A stretch of 64,000 bases of DNA from Sedimentisphaerales bacterium (GTDB taxonomy: Bacteria; Planctomycetota; Phycisphaerae; Sedimentisphaerales; Anaerobacaceae): positions 24,239 to 88,238 of the forward strand of contig JAFGDN010000018.1 in the NCBI GenBank assembly GCA_016932095.1, in the 5' to 3' direction. Within the stretch, counting starts at the first letter, position 1. Each line of letters begins with the position of its first letter. The translations under genes and the position numbers were made by a program. Below are positions 27,208 to 36,284 of this stretch, piece by piece. Under the pieces are notes generated by a model, which was given only the letters and a program-made list of their open reading frames with translations, did not search any database and was not told the DNA's origin.

Positions 27208-28554
27208 ATGACCACAAAACACAACAAAAATCAGGTAATCGTCGGCTTCATCGCCCTCGGCTGTCCCAAAAATATGGTCGATAGCGAACGAATGCTCGCT
27301 CAAATCGCCCAGGCGGGCTTGCTCGTCACTCACGATACCGCCGGCGCAGACGTTATCGTCATCAATACCTGCGGCTTTATCGCCCCCGCCAAGGCCGAAG
27401 CCGTCGCCGCTATCCGGCGCGCCATCGACAAAAAACGTAAAGGCAAAGTCAAAAAAGTCATCGTCGCCGGCTGCCTCCCCCAGCGAGAGGGCGTCCGGCT
27501 CCTTAAAGAAATCCCCGGTATCGACGCAATCGTCGGCCTCGAACACCGCGATGTAATCGCCTCTGTAATCACACAATCCCTAACTGCCGATAAAACTGTC
27601 GAACTGCTCACCCCCGCCTTTACTCGCCTCTACGACGACCGCACCCGCCTTCGAATCACCCCCCGCCACTGGGCATACCTGCGTATCAGCGAGGGGTGTT
27701 CGCGAAACTGCTCATTCTGCACCATCCCCGCCATAAGGGGCAAATTCCGAAGCAAGCCAGTAAATCTCGTCCTTGCCGAAGCTAAAGAGCTTGTTGAATC
27801 CGGAGCGGTCGAATTGAACATTATCGCCCAGGATATTACCTCATACGGCCGGGACCTCGGCCTCAAAGACGCCCTACCGGCACTGCTTGCCCAACTTGTC
27901 AAAATCGTCCGCCTAAAATGGATTCGCCTCCTATACCTCTACCCGACGGGCATTACTAACTCGCTTATCGAAACCGTCGCTCAAAGCGAAAAAATCGTCC
28001 ACTATTTCGACATTCCCCTTCAGCACATCAATCCCGAAATCCTCAAATCAATGCGCCGCCCTCACTCCAAAGACAATATCCGCCGTCTCATTGAAACCTT
28101 AAGAGCAAAAATCCCCGACTGCGTCCTCCGCACAACCTTTATCGTCGGCTTTCCAGGCGAAACCGACGCCCGCTTCAATGAGATGCTCGATTTTGTCAAA
28201 TGGGCGAGTTTCGACCACCTCGGCTGTTTCACCTTCTACCCCGAAAAAGGAACCCTCGCCGCCCGACTCCAAAAACAGGTCCCGGACCGCGTAGAAAAAC
28301 AACGCCTCAAACAACTTATGCTGACCCAGCAGAGAATCGTCTTCGAGAAAAACAAATCCCGTATCGGCAGCCGGCTTACCTGCCTCATCGACAACATTGA
28401 AAAAAATCATGTCGCCAAGGCCCGTTTCTTCGGCCAGGCGCCCGAAATCGACTCCCTATGCTTCATCAAAAACTGCTCCACCACCGCGGGCACTTTCGTC
28501 AAAACTAAAGTTATCGGCTGTAAAGATTACGACCTCATCTGCGAAAAATTTTAA
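27208..28554 (+). CDS. rimO: Ribosomal protein S12 methylthiotransferase RimO
   Basis: A 448-residue radical SAM methylthiotransferase (UPF0004, radical SAM and TRAM domains in order). The N-terminal cluster cysteines are in LGCPKNMVDSE, INTCGF and VAGCLPQREG. The radical SAM motif is EGCSRNCSFCTIP (CX3CX2C), with IIAQDITSYGRDLG typical of RimO rather than MiaB. It adds a methylthio group to the conserved Asp of ribosomal protein S12. The ATG at 27208 is preferred; the frame is open to another ATG at 27154, but neither has a clear Shine-Dalgarno. Confidence 0.93.
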   Translation: MTTKHNKNQVIVGFIALGCPKNMVDSERMLAQIAQAGLLVTHDTAGADVIVINTCGFIAPAKAEAVAAIRRAIDKKRKGKVKKVIVAGCLPQREGVRLLKEIPGIDAIVGLEHRDVIASVITQSLTADKTVELLTPAFTRLYDDRTRLRITPRHWAYLRISEGCSRNCSFCTIPAIRGKFRSKPVNLVLAEAKELVESGAVELNIIAQDITSYGRDLGLKDALPALLAQLVKIVRLKWIRLLYLYPTGITNSLIETVAQSEKIVHYFDIPLQHINPEILKSMRRPHSKDNIRRLIETLRAKIPDCVLRTTFIVGFPGETDARFNEMLDFVKWASFDHLGCFTFYPEKGTLAARLQKQVPDRVEKQRLKQLMLTQQRIVFEKNKSRIGSRLTCLIDNIEKNHVAKARFFGQAPEIDSLCFIKNCSTTAGTFVKTKVIGCKDYDLICEKF

Positions 28555-28584
28555 TAGTATTCTCCCTCATTTCCTATAATCAGG

Positions 28585-31206
28585 TTAGACGGCTCGCGTG
28601 TGTTGATAATACCACTGAACTTGTTGCGGGGTAGATTCCTCGTCAAGGTTCTCCCGACCTAATGCCGACAGGCCGGCAGACGCTGAAAGAATCTCTTTTA
28701 GTTTCCATTGATTATCCAACCTGCCCATCGTGATGTATTGTTCAAACGGTGTTACATACTCATCCTGCCGAAGAATAACGCCGTTGCGGCGCACAACCCT
28801 CTGGGCATGCGCGCGAATCCTGGCTATAAATTCGTCTTTCGCTTTATCCGCGTAGTTTTGAATCAGAATCAGCTCCGCTTTGCGGCAGCAAAGATTGCGA
28901 AATTCGATTGTAACCCTGTTTTCCCTGTTTCTCTTATTTCTCTCACGTAAATCTGCCGCAACATCAGGAAAAATCTCCTTTTCCGGAACGTCTGCCTCAT
29001 TGCCCGATTCCCACGCCGTCATTACTGCAAGAAATACCCTGCGTGTTGTTTCGAGCATAAGCTGACGGTTCCAGATTTTGTCTGTCTGAACAAGAAAATT
29101 AAGCATTCTTTCGATGCGAACTTCCCTTGTCTGAACATTTTTGCCTAACCATGGGCCAACCTCACCTTCCTTGGACGCCTCCGGGCCGTATATTTGCTTG
29201 ACGCCGGTATCCGTAAATTGTTCAAAGAAATTTTCGTCCTTCAGAACGTCCGATTCTCTCGTCTGCTCTATTTCACGCAGCAGCCACGTCTTGTCGAAAT
29301 ATTGGAACGTCCAGAACTCCTGAAACTGCTCGATTTTTCCGTCGCCCCGTAAAAATGCGTTTTTACGGTCATCAATGTAATAATCACGGGCCTTAGCGGT
29401 TATCAACGCTGTGAATTCACGCTGGTTCTCTTTGAATGTGTACCTGACGTTAACCAGGTCGATACAGTCAATATGCAAATCGGCAATCACATTGATTTCG
29501 CGATTGCGAATCATCCCCTGAAGCTGAACACAGTGATTCCTGTAGATATCGGGCATCATCAGCGCTTTCATCGGTTCGTAATTGCGCGCCTGCCAGCATT
29601 CCTGAAGCTTAAGAAACGTGATTTCGGCCTGTTTCCGCAGGGCTTCCGGAGCTATGGTTGGGTCCTGCCTTGAAAGAAATTCAAGAAGTTTTAACGTCTT
29701 GCCGCTTTTCCTTTCTATGACCGACCGGCTGTAAACAAAGTCCAGATTTTCATCTTCCCCGCCCGATCCTCGAAATTTCTGAATCAACCAAATCAAGATA
29801 AAAACAAACCATACAAGTATAAATAAAACAACAGAAAGCGGATCGGCTTTGCCGCTGCGTCCGCCTCTATGAGAATGACCCCCTCCAAAACCTCCGCCTT
29901 TATTATGAACCACGACGCCATCAGCAATAAACGTATGAGGCCAGCCAACAGTAAGATTATAAACTTCTTCTTGTTGCGTGGATACTGCTGAAACACGGTT
30001 GTCAATTTTGGCCGGGATGACTTTATTATCAGAATATAGCAGGATTCCGTCCCCAGGTTTAAGTTTGCCGGCAACGCAAAACCCGCCACTGAACATACAA
30101 ATCGGATGCTCAGCCGTTGTCCTTAAACATTTCGACCCGGCCCAAATGCTTATTACATAATCTTTCGTTCTGTGCGTCTCCCGAACTATCGCCGATACAA
30201 TCCTGCCGTTTCCCGTAATTGCGGTCACTCTATCCCCGGGTCTGATTTTTTCTATCGGTATGTGACCTTCCGAAGTGCCGATTAAAACACCAGCGGGAAA
30301 ACATCCTCCGCCGCCCTTGTTATGCACGGCCACGCCGTTGGCAAAGAAAGTATTGGGTTTATCCGTTTGAAGGTTGTAAACCTTTGTATTGGCTGTTATT
30401 TTCTTGATGCTCTCTATTCGCTGAGAGCTTAAATTCTCCCCATCAAAGGCAAAGATATTATCACCTGCCTTTAACACCTCCAGTGTTTTGAAAGTCCCAT
30501 CACCAACATAAAACGGGTGCTCTGCTGTAACACGCACAATATTTTTTTCCGTCCTGACAATACAATACTCATTCACATTATGAGTTATCACTTCCTGCAC
30601 TGTCGCGATGGTCAGTTCCCCGCTGGCTGTAAACGCCATCAGCCGGTCGCCAGGGCGAATGTTTGAAATCGGCACAGCCGAACCATCCTCTTTGCGGATG
30701 AGTGTATCGGGCAGAAAACAACCCTTGTTGTGGACCACGACCCCATTGGCAAAATAAGTCCCGCCGGGAGACACAAGCAGGTTATATGCAGACGTTGCAG
30801 CCGGGACATTTTTTATCGATTGAATCGCTACATCCCGGATTTCGTTGTCTTCCCCGATATATACTTTGTCTCCGGCCTTAAGAACTCCGGCCATCCGGTA
30901 TGTCCCTGAATCTATTGCAACAGGATGTTCCTTTGTAACTCGAAGGATGCGACCTTCGAGAGTCAATTCGTAGTAATAATCGGGCTTTACAGAATATAAA
31001 TCCTGGACCTTTGATTCTGCTGAGGCACTACCCGATAACGAGATTACCTTATCGCCCGGTTTTAATTGTTCCACTGCTATACTGCCGGCTGGCGTTAAAA
31101 TCAAAGTGCCGCCTTCGACACAGCCGCCCCCTCCGCGTGCGTAAACCAAAGATTGTCCCGCCAGCAGCCATAACAAAGTCACAGGCAGTATCAGGTTCCT
31201 CTTCAT
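28585..31206 (-). CDS. Membrane protein with three tandem Hint (intein-like) domains and Tim44-like domains
   Basis: An 873-residue protein. A signal peptide (1-23) and RGGGG lead into three Hint domains of 132-134 residues: 29-160, 163-296 and 302-435. Each begins with Cys (CVEGGTL, CFLPDTL, CFPAGVL), has the TxxHP motif (TKEHP, TAEHP, TAEHP) and ends in VHN. The linkers between them are only KG and KGGGG, then KGGGFGGGHSHRGG leads to one membrane helix (about 455-478). The C-terminal 390 residues contain two segments resembling Tim44/Tim44-like domains (weak recognition). All expected Hint catalytic residues are present, but the residue after each HN is Lys, not Cys, Ser or Thr, which suits bacterial intein-like cleavage better than classical splicing. 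The partner gene lies 38 bases upstream. Confidence 0.85.
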   Translation of the reverse strand: MKRNLILPVTLLWLLAGQSLVYARGGGGCVEGGTLILTPAGSIAVEQLKPGDKVISLSGSASAESKVQDLYSVKPDYYYELTLEGRILRVTKEHPVAIDSGTYRMAGVLKAGDKVYIGEDNEIRDVAIQSIKNVPAATSAYNLLVSPGGTYFANGVVVHNKGCFLPDTLIRKEDGSAVPISNIRPGDRLMAFTASGELTIATVQEVITHNVNEYCIVRTEKNIVRVTAEHPFYVGDGTFKTLEVLKAGDNIFAFDGENLSSQRIESIKKITANTKVYNLQTDKPNTFFANGVAVHNKGGGGCFPAGVLIGTSEGHIPIEKIRPGDRVTAITGNGRIVSAIVRETHRTKDYVISIWAGSKCLRTTAEHPICMFSGGFCVAGKLKPGDGILLYSDNKVIPAKIDNRVSAVSTQQEEVYNLTVGWPHTFIADGVVVHNKGGGFGGGHSHRGGRSGKADPLSVVLFILVWFVFILIWLIQKFRGSGGEDENLDFVYSRSVIERKSGKTLKLLEFLSRQDPTIAPEALRKQAEITFLKLQECWQARNYEPMKALMMPDIYRNHCVQLQGMIRNREINVIADLHIDCIDLVNVRYTFKENQREFTALITAKARDYYIDDRKNAFLRGDGKIEQFQEFWTFQYFDKTWLLREIEQTRESDVLKDENFFEQFTDTGVKQIYGPEASKEGEVGPWLGKNVQTREVRIERMLNFLVQTDKIWNRQLMLETTRRVFLAVMTAWESGNEADVPEKEIFPDVAADLRERNKRNRENRVTIEFRNLCCRKAELILIQNYADKAKDEFIARIRAHAQRVVRRNGVILRQDEYVTPFEQYITMGRLDNQWKLKEILSASAGLSALGRENLDEESTPQQVQWYYQHTRAV

Positions 31207-31244
31207 TTCTTATGCTTCCATGCTGTGAATAAGCCGCAAGCGGT

Positions 31245-31514
31245 TCACGATACCGCAAAAATTATCCCGCCTATTATAGCCGCCCCGATTATGATGCTTA
31301 TGCCGATAATACAGGCGGCGGCTACTCTGCCAAAGTATTGGGCTACGGCTATATTGCCCCGGGCTATCTCCTTTTCTTCATCAATTCTCGGCGTCAGTTT
31401 ATCTAACAGTTTTGGGATAACCATTGTCGATGCTGATATGAGGATTATACCGACTACTGCCGATATCAAAATAAAAACTGAAGCCCATCCGATATTTACA
31501 AAAACGGTTCTCAT
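31245..31514 (-). CDS. Small membrane protein, DUF350-like
   Basis: An 89-residue protein with two or three membrane helices (about 3-28, 52-85). The motif LTPRIDEEKEIARGNIAVA resembles DUF350 proteins, where EIxxGNxAxA precedes a small-residue helix. The ATG at 31514 with GAGAGGATTTAAC upstream is preferred over the in-frame start six codons earlier. It is followed in the same direction by the triple-Hint protein after 38 bases, so the two are probably one operon and may act together at the membrane. Confidence 0.7.
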   Translation of the reverse strand: MRTVFVNIGWASVFILISAVVGIILISASTMVIPKLLDKLTPRIDEEKEIARGNIAVAQYFGRVAAACIIGISIIIGAAIIGGIIFAVS

Positions 31515-31762
31515 GTTAAATCCTCTCGGCAAAAATTGTTGAATTTACTTTTCTGATTTAAAATAAATACCGTTTCGACAATAACCTCTGCCCACAGCTC
31601 AATCGACAGTATGTTATCCTTAATCATTTTTTTATCAACACAAATCGCTCGATTTCCCCGGGCTTGTATGCAAAAATTAACCTCACAGACACAAAAGCTA
31701 TGATTTGTTTTGCGAGCAAATTTTGTATTGAATTATAAACACGATAGTATTATTTTCTTCCT

Positions 31763-32362
31763 ATGCTAAAGCAGATACCGAACATTCTCACCTTTGGACG
31801 GCTCGTGGGAACCTTGGTTTTCCTCGCGATGCTCCTTTATTTGCCATACGTCCAGAATAAAACCACGTTTATAGATACCGCCTTTATAATTTTCGTCGTC
31901 TCGGGCCTCACCGACATAATTGACGGCCCCGTCGCCAGACGACTCAACGTCGCAAGTAAATTCGGCCGGATGCTCGACCCCCTCGCCGATAAAGTCCTTG
32001 TCTGCGGCGCATTTGTCTGTTTCGCAATCATTGGCCAGCCCGAATTTCTTTTCAACTGGTCGAAATTGACCCTGCACCTAATCCGATGGTCCGTCGCCGC
32101 CATTCTGATAATCCGCGAGGGCTATGTTACCGTTCTTCGCCACGTCGCCGAGGCAAAAGGCATCGACTTCCGCGCCGTCGCCTCAGGCAAAATCAAAATG
32201 CTCATTCAAAGTTTCTCCGTTGGCACAATCCTCGTCAAGGCCGCGCACGTCCAGACCGCCCTGTGGGGCCACTGGTTCACAATCATCACCCTCGCAGTAA
32301 TGCTCGCCGTAACCGTCGTTTCCGGCTACTCAGCCACCCGCCGCATCCCCTCGCCTCGCTGA
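31763..32362 (+). CDS. pgsA: CDP-diacylglycerol--glycerol-3-phosphate 3-phosphatidyltransferase
   Basis: A 199-residue membrane enzyme with the CDP-alcohol phosphatidyltransferase motif D-G-x2-A-R-x8-G-x3-D-x3-D, seen in DGPVARRLNVASKFGRMLD plus PLAD. About five membrane helices. It makes phosphatidylglycerol phosphate in phospholipid synthesis. PgsA is preferred over phosphatidylserine or cardiolipin synthases of the family because of length and the N-terminus (IPNILTFGRLVGT), but substrate choice is inferred. Confidence 0.85.
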   Translation: MLKQIPNILTFGRLVGTLVFLAMLLYLPYVQNKTTFIDTAFIIFVVSGLTDIIDGPVARRLNVASKFGRMLDPLADKVLVCGAFVCFAIIGQPEFLFNWSKLTLHLIRWSVAAILIIREGYVTVLRHVAEAKGIDFRAVASGKIKMLIQSFSVGTILVKAAHVQTALWGHWFTIITLAVMLAVTVVSGYSATRRIPSPR

Positions 32363-32512
32363 AACCCGCGATTCAAATCATAAATCATCAATCATAAACC
32401 ATAAAATGAACATAGGCATTTCTCCCCTCTGAATTAAGCATTTTGCCAATGACCTGTCCCCTGTCGCGAAAGTATAAGTAATGCCGGCCAAAACCGGCAA
32501 TTTCACAGGATT

Positions 32513-32547
32513 AACAGCCGATGCTTATCACCCCATCGGCTGTTTTT
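32513..32547 (+). terminator. Rho-independent terminator downstream of pgsA
   Basis: AACAGCCGATG pairs perfectly with CATCGGCTGTT around ten bases and runs into TTTTTG. A weaker hairpin (TGCCGG/CCGGCA) stands about 30 bases before it. The 150 bases between pgsA and this stem show no frame worth calling; a short untranslated RNA is possible but unsupported. Confidence 0.8.
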
Positions 32548-32601
32548 GTTGGTATGCCTTATAATTATCGTTTTAATAAAAACGCGGCCGGCTGAATCCT
32601 T

Positions 32602-32811
32602 TTACCCGACCCGCGTGTTGCCGGGTGTAAATGGTCGGGGCAGAAATACCCGCTGGGCCTTCCGAAGACGACGACGATTCCGTTCAGAGGGCTTCTCATA
32701 ATATGCCGTTCGCTTCATATCCCTTATCAGTCCCTCTTTCTCGCACAGCTTCTTGAATCGCCTCATCATTTGCTGTACTGTTTCGCCCGTTCTCGACTTC
32801 ACTTTCAGCAT
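32602..32811 (-). CDS. rpsU: Ribosomal protein bS21
   Basis: A 69-residue basic protein with the bS21 pattern ETVQQMMRRFKKLCEKEGL and KRTAYYEKPSERNRRR. It binds the small subunit near the anti-Shine-Dalgarno region. GTAAGGAGTG precedes the ATG. The C-terminal tail (VFLPRPFTPGNTRVG) is a little longer than the core. Divergent from hflX. Confidence 0.93.
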   Translation of the reverse strand: MLKVKSRTGETVQQMMRRFKKLCEKEGLIRDMKRTAYYEKPSERNRRRLRKAQRVFLPRPFTPGNTRVG

Positions 32812-32833
32812 ATATAAAAAACACTCCTTACGC

Positions 32834-32934
32834 TTGACTGTTTAAGGTCAAAAATTAAACATACCTGTTCCAAACTCGTTTCCGTTACTATTGAGGCATA
32901 TATTAACCTTAACTTTTGACTTTGCAAGTCAAAA
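32834..32934. promoter_or_regulatory. Two TTGAC/GTCAA dyads between rpsU and hflX
   Basis: TTTTGACTT-TGC-AAGTCAAAA at 32914-32934 is a perfect 9-bp inverted repeat. A second, looser dyad, TTGAC-N8-GTCAA, lies at 32834-32851, 23 bases ahead of rpsU. The divergent position and the shared half-site suggest an operator, but the TTGAC part could simply be -35 elements. Confidence 0.4.
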
Positions 32935-33029
32935 TTCACGAATTTATTGCCCCGTCCAAACCCCCGATTTAATTGAACATTATTAAAAGATGTGATAAAC
33001 TGCATATCTGTTTTGGAGATATAAATTCA

Positions 33030-34346
33030 TTGGACAAAATGCGTGAGACCCTCGGGGTCAGAAAAGAACGTGCCATACTGGTTGGGGCGACCCTCCCCGG
33101 CCAAAGAGATTACGACGGCCTTAAAGAGCTGACCGCGCTGGCAGAAAGCGCAGGCGCAGTCGTCGTTGACCGCTTCCAGCAGAAACTCCACAAAATCCAC
33201 CCCGCTTTTTACATCGGAAAAGGCAAGGCCGAACAGCTCGCAGACCGCGTCAAACGCTTCAACGCCGATGTCGTCATTTTCGATAACGACCTGCTCCCCC
33301 GCCAAATCCGCGAACTCGAGGAAGTCATCAAAGCCAAAGTCATCGACCACAGCGAGCTGATTCTCGACATCTTCGCCACCGGCGCAAAAACCGCCCAGGC
33401 CAAGCTCCAGGTTGAGCTTGCCCAGCTCGAATACACTTACCCACGCCTCGCCCGTATGTGGGGCCACCTTGACACCGTGGTCGGCGGCGGCGTAACAGCC
33501 GCAGGCGCCGTCGGCGGCATCGGCACTCGCGGCCCAGGTGAAATGCAGCTCGAAATCGACCGACGCTTAGTCAGCAAACGAATCACCGAGCTTAAACGGG
33601 ACCTCGAAAATATCGACAAGCGAAAAGTCCGCGAAATCGAGGGTAGAATTCACCTCTTCAAAATCTGTATCGTCGGCTACACAAACGTCGGCAAAAGCAC
33701 GCTCCTCAACGCCCTCACCGACGCCGACGCCTACGTCGAAGACCGTCTCTTCGCCACGCTCGACACCCGCACAAGAAAATGGCGCCTCGAAGGCGGCGCA
33801 GATGTCCTCATCAGCGATACCGTCGGCTTTATCCGAAACCTCCCTCACCAGCTTATCGAATCCTTCAAGGCAACCCTCGAAGAAGCTATCACCGCCGACC
33901 TCCTCATCCACATCGTTGACGTCTCCAGCCCCGACGCCCTCAAACAAATAGAGTCCGTCAACGCCGTCCTGTTGGAAATCGGCTGCACAGGAAAACAAAC
34001 ACTTCTGGTTCTCAACAAAGTTGACGTCGTTAGCACCCTTAACACTATCGAGACGCTCCAGACACTCTACCCCGACGCAATCTGCATTTCCGCAAAAACA
34101 GGCCTCGGCTTAAACAACCTTCATGACGCCGTCCTCCAAAAATACAAAGGCGGCCTCCTGCATATCAAGATTACCACCACCCCAAAAAACGGCAAAATCC
34201 AGAGCTTCCTCCGCGCATACGCCACGATTATCGACCAGCAATACTCCGATGGCTGTGTTTTAATCGAAGCCCGCATAGGCCAAAACCAGCTCACAGACCT
34301 CAAACGCCTAAAACCCGACCGCCTCGATGTCTTAGACACTCCCTAA
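33030..34346 (+). CDS. hflX: GTPase HflX
   Basis: A 438-residue ribosome-associated GTPase. The N-terminal HflX domain has the GKGKAEQLADRV and HSELILDIFA segments and the glycine-rich GGIGTRGPGEMQLEIDRR. The G domain has G1 (GYTNVGKST), G3 (DTVGFIRNLP) and G4 (NKVD). HflX splits stalled 70S ribosomes. The start is set at the TTG at 33030 because TTTTGGAGAT lies 11 bases ahead; the ATG at 33039 is an alternative, and the frame extends up to 32973. Confidence 0.93.
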   Translation: MDKMRETLGVRKERAILVGATLPGQRDYDGLKELTALAESAGAVVVDRFQQKLHKIHPAFYIGKGKAEQLADRVKRFNADVVIFDNDLLPRQIRELEEVIKAKVIDHSELILDIFATGAKTAQAKLQVELAQLEYTYPRLARMWGHLDTVVGGGVTAAGAVGGIGTRGPGEMQLEIDRRLVSKRITELKRDLENIDKRKVREIEGRIHLFKICIVGYTNVGKSTLLNALTDADAYVEDRLFATLDTRTRKWRLEGGADVLISDTVGFIRNLPHQLIESFKATLEEAITADLLIHIVDVSSPDALKQIESVNAVLLEIGCTGKQTLLVLNKVDVVSTLNTIETLQTLYPDAICISAKTGLGLNNLHDAVLQKYKGGLLHIKITTTPKNGKIQSFLRAYATIIDQQYSDGCVLIEARIGQNQLTDLKRLKPDRLDVLDTP

Positions 34347-34557
34347 CGGGCTTGTCAGCACGCTTGGTATTCGATTGAGTTGCTTAGCGAAGTGTATCCT
34401 AAGGCGAAGCCGAAGGACTCTCCGGCCTGACTGCACCGGCCACAGCTTATAAGGTCAAAAAAGGAGCGAAATTGCAGGCCCAAATCCTGTGCGATGGCGC
34501 CCTTGTGTTTTATGTGCCTTGCTGTCCACGCACATCTCTGGCGGAGATTTGCGGCTG

Positions 34558-36252
34558 TTACTTGATAAGCGTTCCCACAGCCATCGTTCCGTATTGTGTG
34601 AAGTCGTCCGAGCCGTATGTCTTGATGGACCCTTCCTGCATCAAGTCCCATAAATGGTAAACGTCGCTCTTGATGAAAACCTCGCCAACCTCCTTGTCGA
34701 ATTGGGTCCCGAGACGTTTCTCAATCTCATCAATCGCCTCTTCCACGTCGAGCGCCTCCTGATACACGCGCTCCGATGTCATGGCGTCGAAACAGTCAGC
34801 AAGCCCGACGATTTTTCCCATAAGCGGTATCTCGTCGCCCTTCAGCGCGTTGGGATACCCCTTGCCGTCAACCCGTTCGTGATGATAAAGCACGCCGGGG
34901 ATAATGTCTCGCATCTGCTTGATGCTGCTGAGAATATTCGCACCGATGGACGGGTGCATCATTAGCTGGCTGCGCTCGCGTTCAGTCAGCTTGCCGGTCT
35001 TGCACAAAACTTTCTCATCAATACCGATTTTGCCGATGTCGTGCAAAAGCCCGGCAAGGTAAATTTTGTGCACCTGCTCCTGCTCGATATGCCGCTGCTC
35101 GGCCAGATGCTCGGCTATCCACTTTGAAATGAACGCGACCCTCTCCGAATGGCCGCGTGTGTACCGGTCCTTGGCGTCGATGCTTCGCGTAAGCGCCTTC
35201 AGCGACCCGATGAAAAGCTCCTTGAGGTCGTTGAACAGCCGGTTGTTCTCCACAAAAACCGCGCATTCGCTGGCAACGGAGTTAAACAGCTTCACGTCGG
35301 TGGAGTCGAAATCGGGTTTGTCTTTGCGGTTTATGGCGACAAGCATACCGATGACACGCCCAGTCCCCGGCTGCCTTATAATCTCGCCTTTTTCAAGCTT
35401 CTGGCTGTCTGCCTCTTTACGCCTCTCTCCGAAGCCCGCCTTTTCTTTCCCGCAGAGCGGCACGACAATTATGTTCCTGATATTTTTGGGCCATTCGTAC
35501 CGGAAAGGCGCGTCAACTTCGCTATCCAGCAGCGCCTCTTTGCCTTTGCTCATTTCCTCTAGCAGCCGGTGATACAGTGTCAAAGTCATACGCTCGTCGA
35601 TATCGATGACGCCCGCGCCGGCGATGAGAACAAACCGGCTCTGCTCATCCATCGTTTTTTCCTGAACTATCGCGATTCCCTCGACGCTGACGATTTCCGT
35701 CAAACTGTCGCACGCCATTTGAAGAAAATTGGCGTCCGGCTCCACGATTTCCATATTGGTGCTGATTTTGTACAGCAGAACAAGCTCCTCGTACGTCTGC
35801 GCCAATTCGGAGCTTATCATATCCATTTGCGCCGCGTTTCTGTTTCGGTCGATGAACTTTTCGCCAAAAAGGCGCAATATCTCGGCGAAAAACTCCGTGG
35901 AATCCGGGTTCTGACGCTCGCCTCCTGGGCCTGTGTCTATCAGTGCCGCGAAAAGGGGTTTGCCTCTGCCGTCGCCGGCGGCGGCAATAAGCGGCACGGC
36001 TACATACCGAGACATCGGCGTGTGAGGGTTCAGCGGGGATTGACCTTTGGGCGGATGACGAAGACAATCATCGGCGATTTTGGCTAACTGCACCGGGTCG
36101 CTGTCGAACGCCCCCGACTTGCAAAGAATGACCGCTTTGCCTGTGCCGTCGCATACCACGAAATTCGCGCCAAGATTTGCAACCCGGCCGCCGAATTCCT
36201 TTAGCTCATGTGCCTGAGATGCCGTCAACCCGGCCGGTATTGTACTGGGCAT
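34558..36252 (-). CDS. GAF and HD-GYP domain phosphodiesterase
   Basis: A 564-residue cytoplasmic protein. The N-terminal 120 residues form a GAF-like sensor with two Cys (VVCDGTG and VILCKSG). A second GAF domain spans about 155-340. The HD-GYP domain (about 345-530) has the metal-binding HDIGKIG, HPSIG and HHERVDGKGYPN motifs, so it should be an active cyclic-di-GMP (or related dinucleotide) phosphodiesterase. CGAGGAGCGGAAT precedes the ATG. It starts 32 bases after a single-domain response regulator and is probably controlled by or with it. Confidence 0.88.
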   Translation of the reverse strand: MPSTIPAGLTASQAHELKEFGGRVANLGANFVVCDGTGKAVILCKSGAFDSDPVQLAKIADDCLRHPPKGQSPLNPHTPMSRYVAVPLIAAAGDGRGKPLFAALIDTGPGGERQNPDSTEFFAEILRLFGEKFIDRNRNAAQMDMISSELAQTYEELVLLYKISTNMEIVEPDANFLQMACDSLTEIVSVEGIAIVQEKTMDEQSRFVLIAGAGVIDIDERMTLTLYHRLLEEMSKGKEALLDSEVDAPFRYEWPKNIRNIIVVPLCGKEKAGFGERRKEADSQKLEKGEIIRQPGTGRVIGMLVAINRKDKPDFDSTDVKLFNSVASECAVFVENNRLFNDLKELFIGSLKALTRSIDAKDRYTRGHSERVAFISKWIAEHLAEQRHIEQEQVHKIYLAGLLHDIGKIGIDEKVLCKTGKLTERERSQLMMHPSIGANILSSIKQMRDIIPGVLYHHERVDGKGYPNALKGDEIPLMGKIVGLADCFDAMTSERVYQEALDVEEAIDEIEKRLGTQFDKEVGEVFIKSDVYHLWDLMQEGSIKTYGSDDFTQYGTMAVGTLIK

Positions 36253-36284
36253 ATTCCGCTCCTCGCGTTATTCATTGTTGGTAT

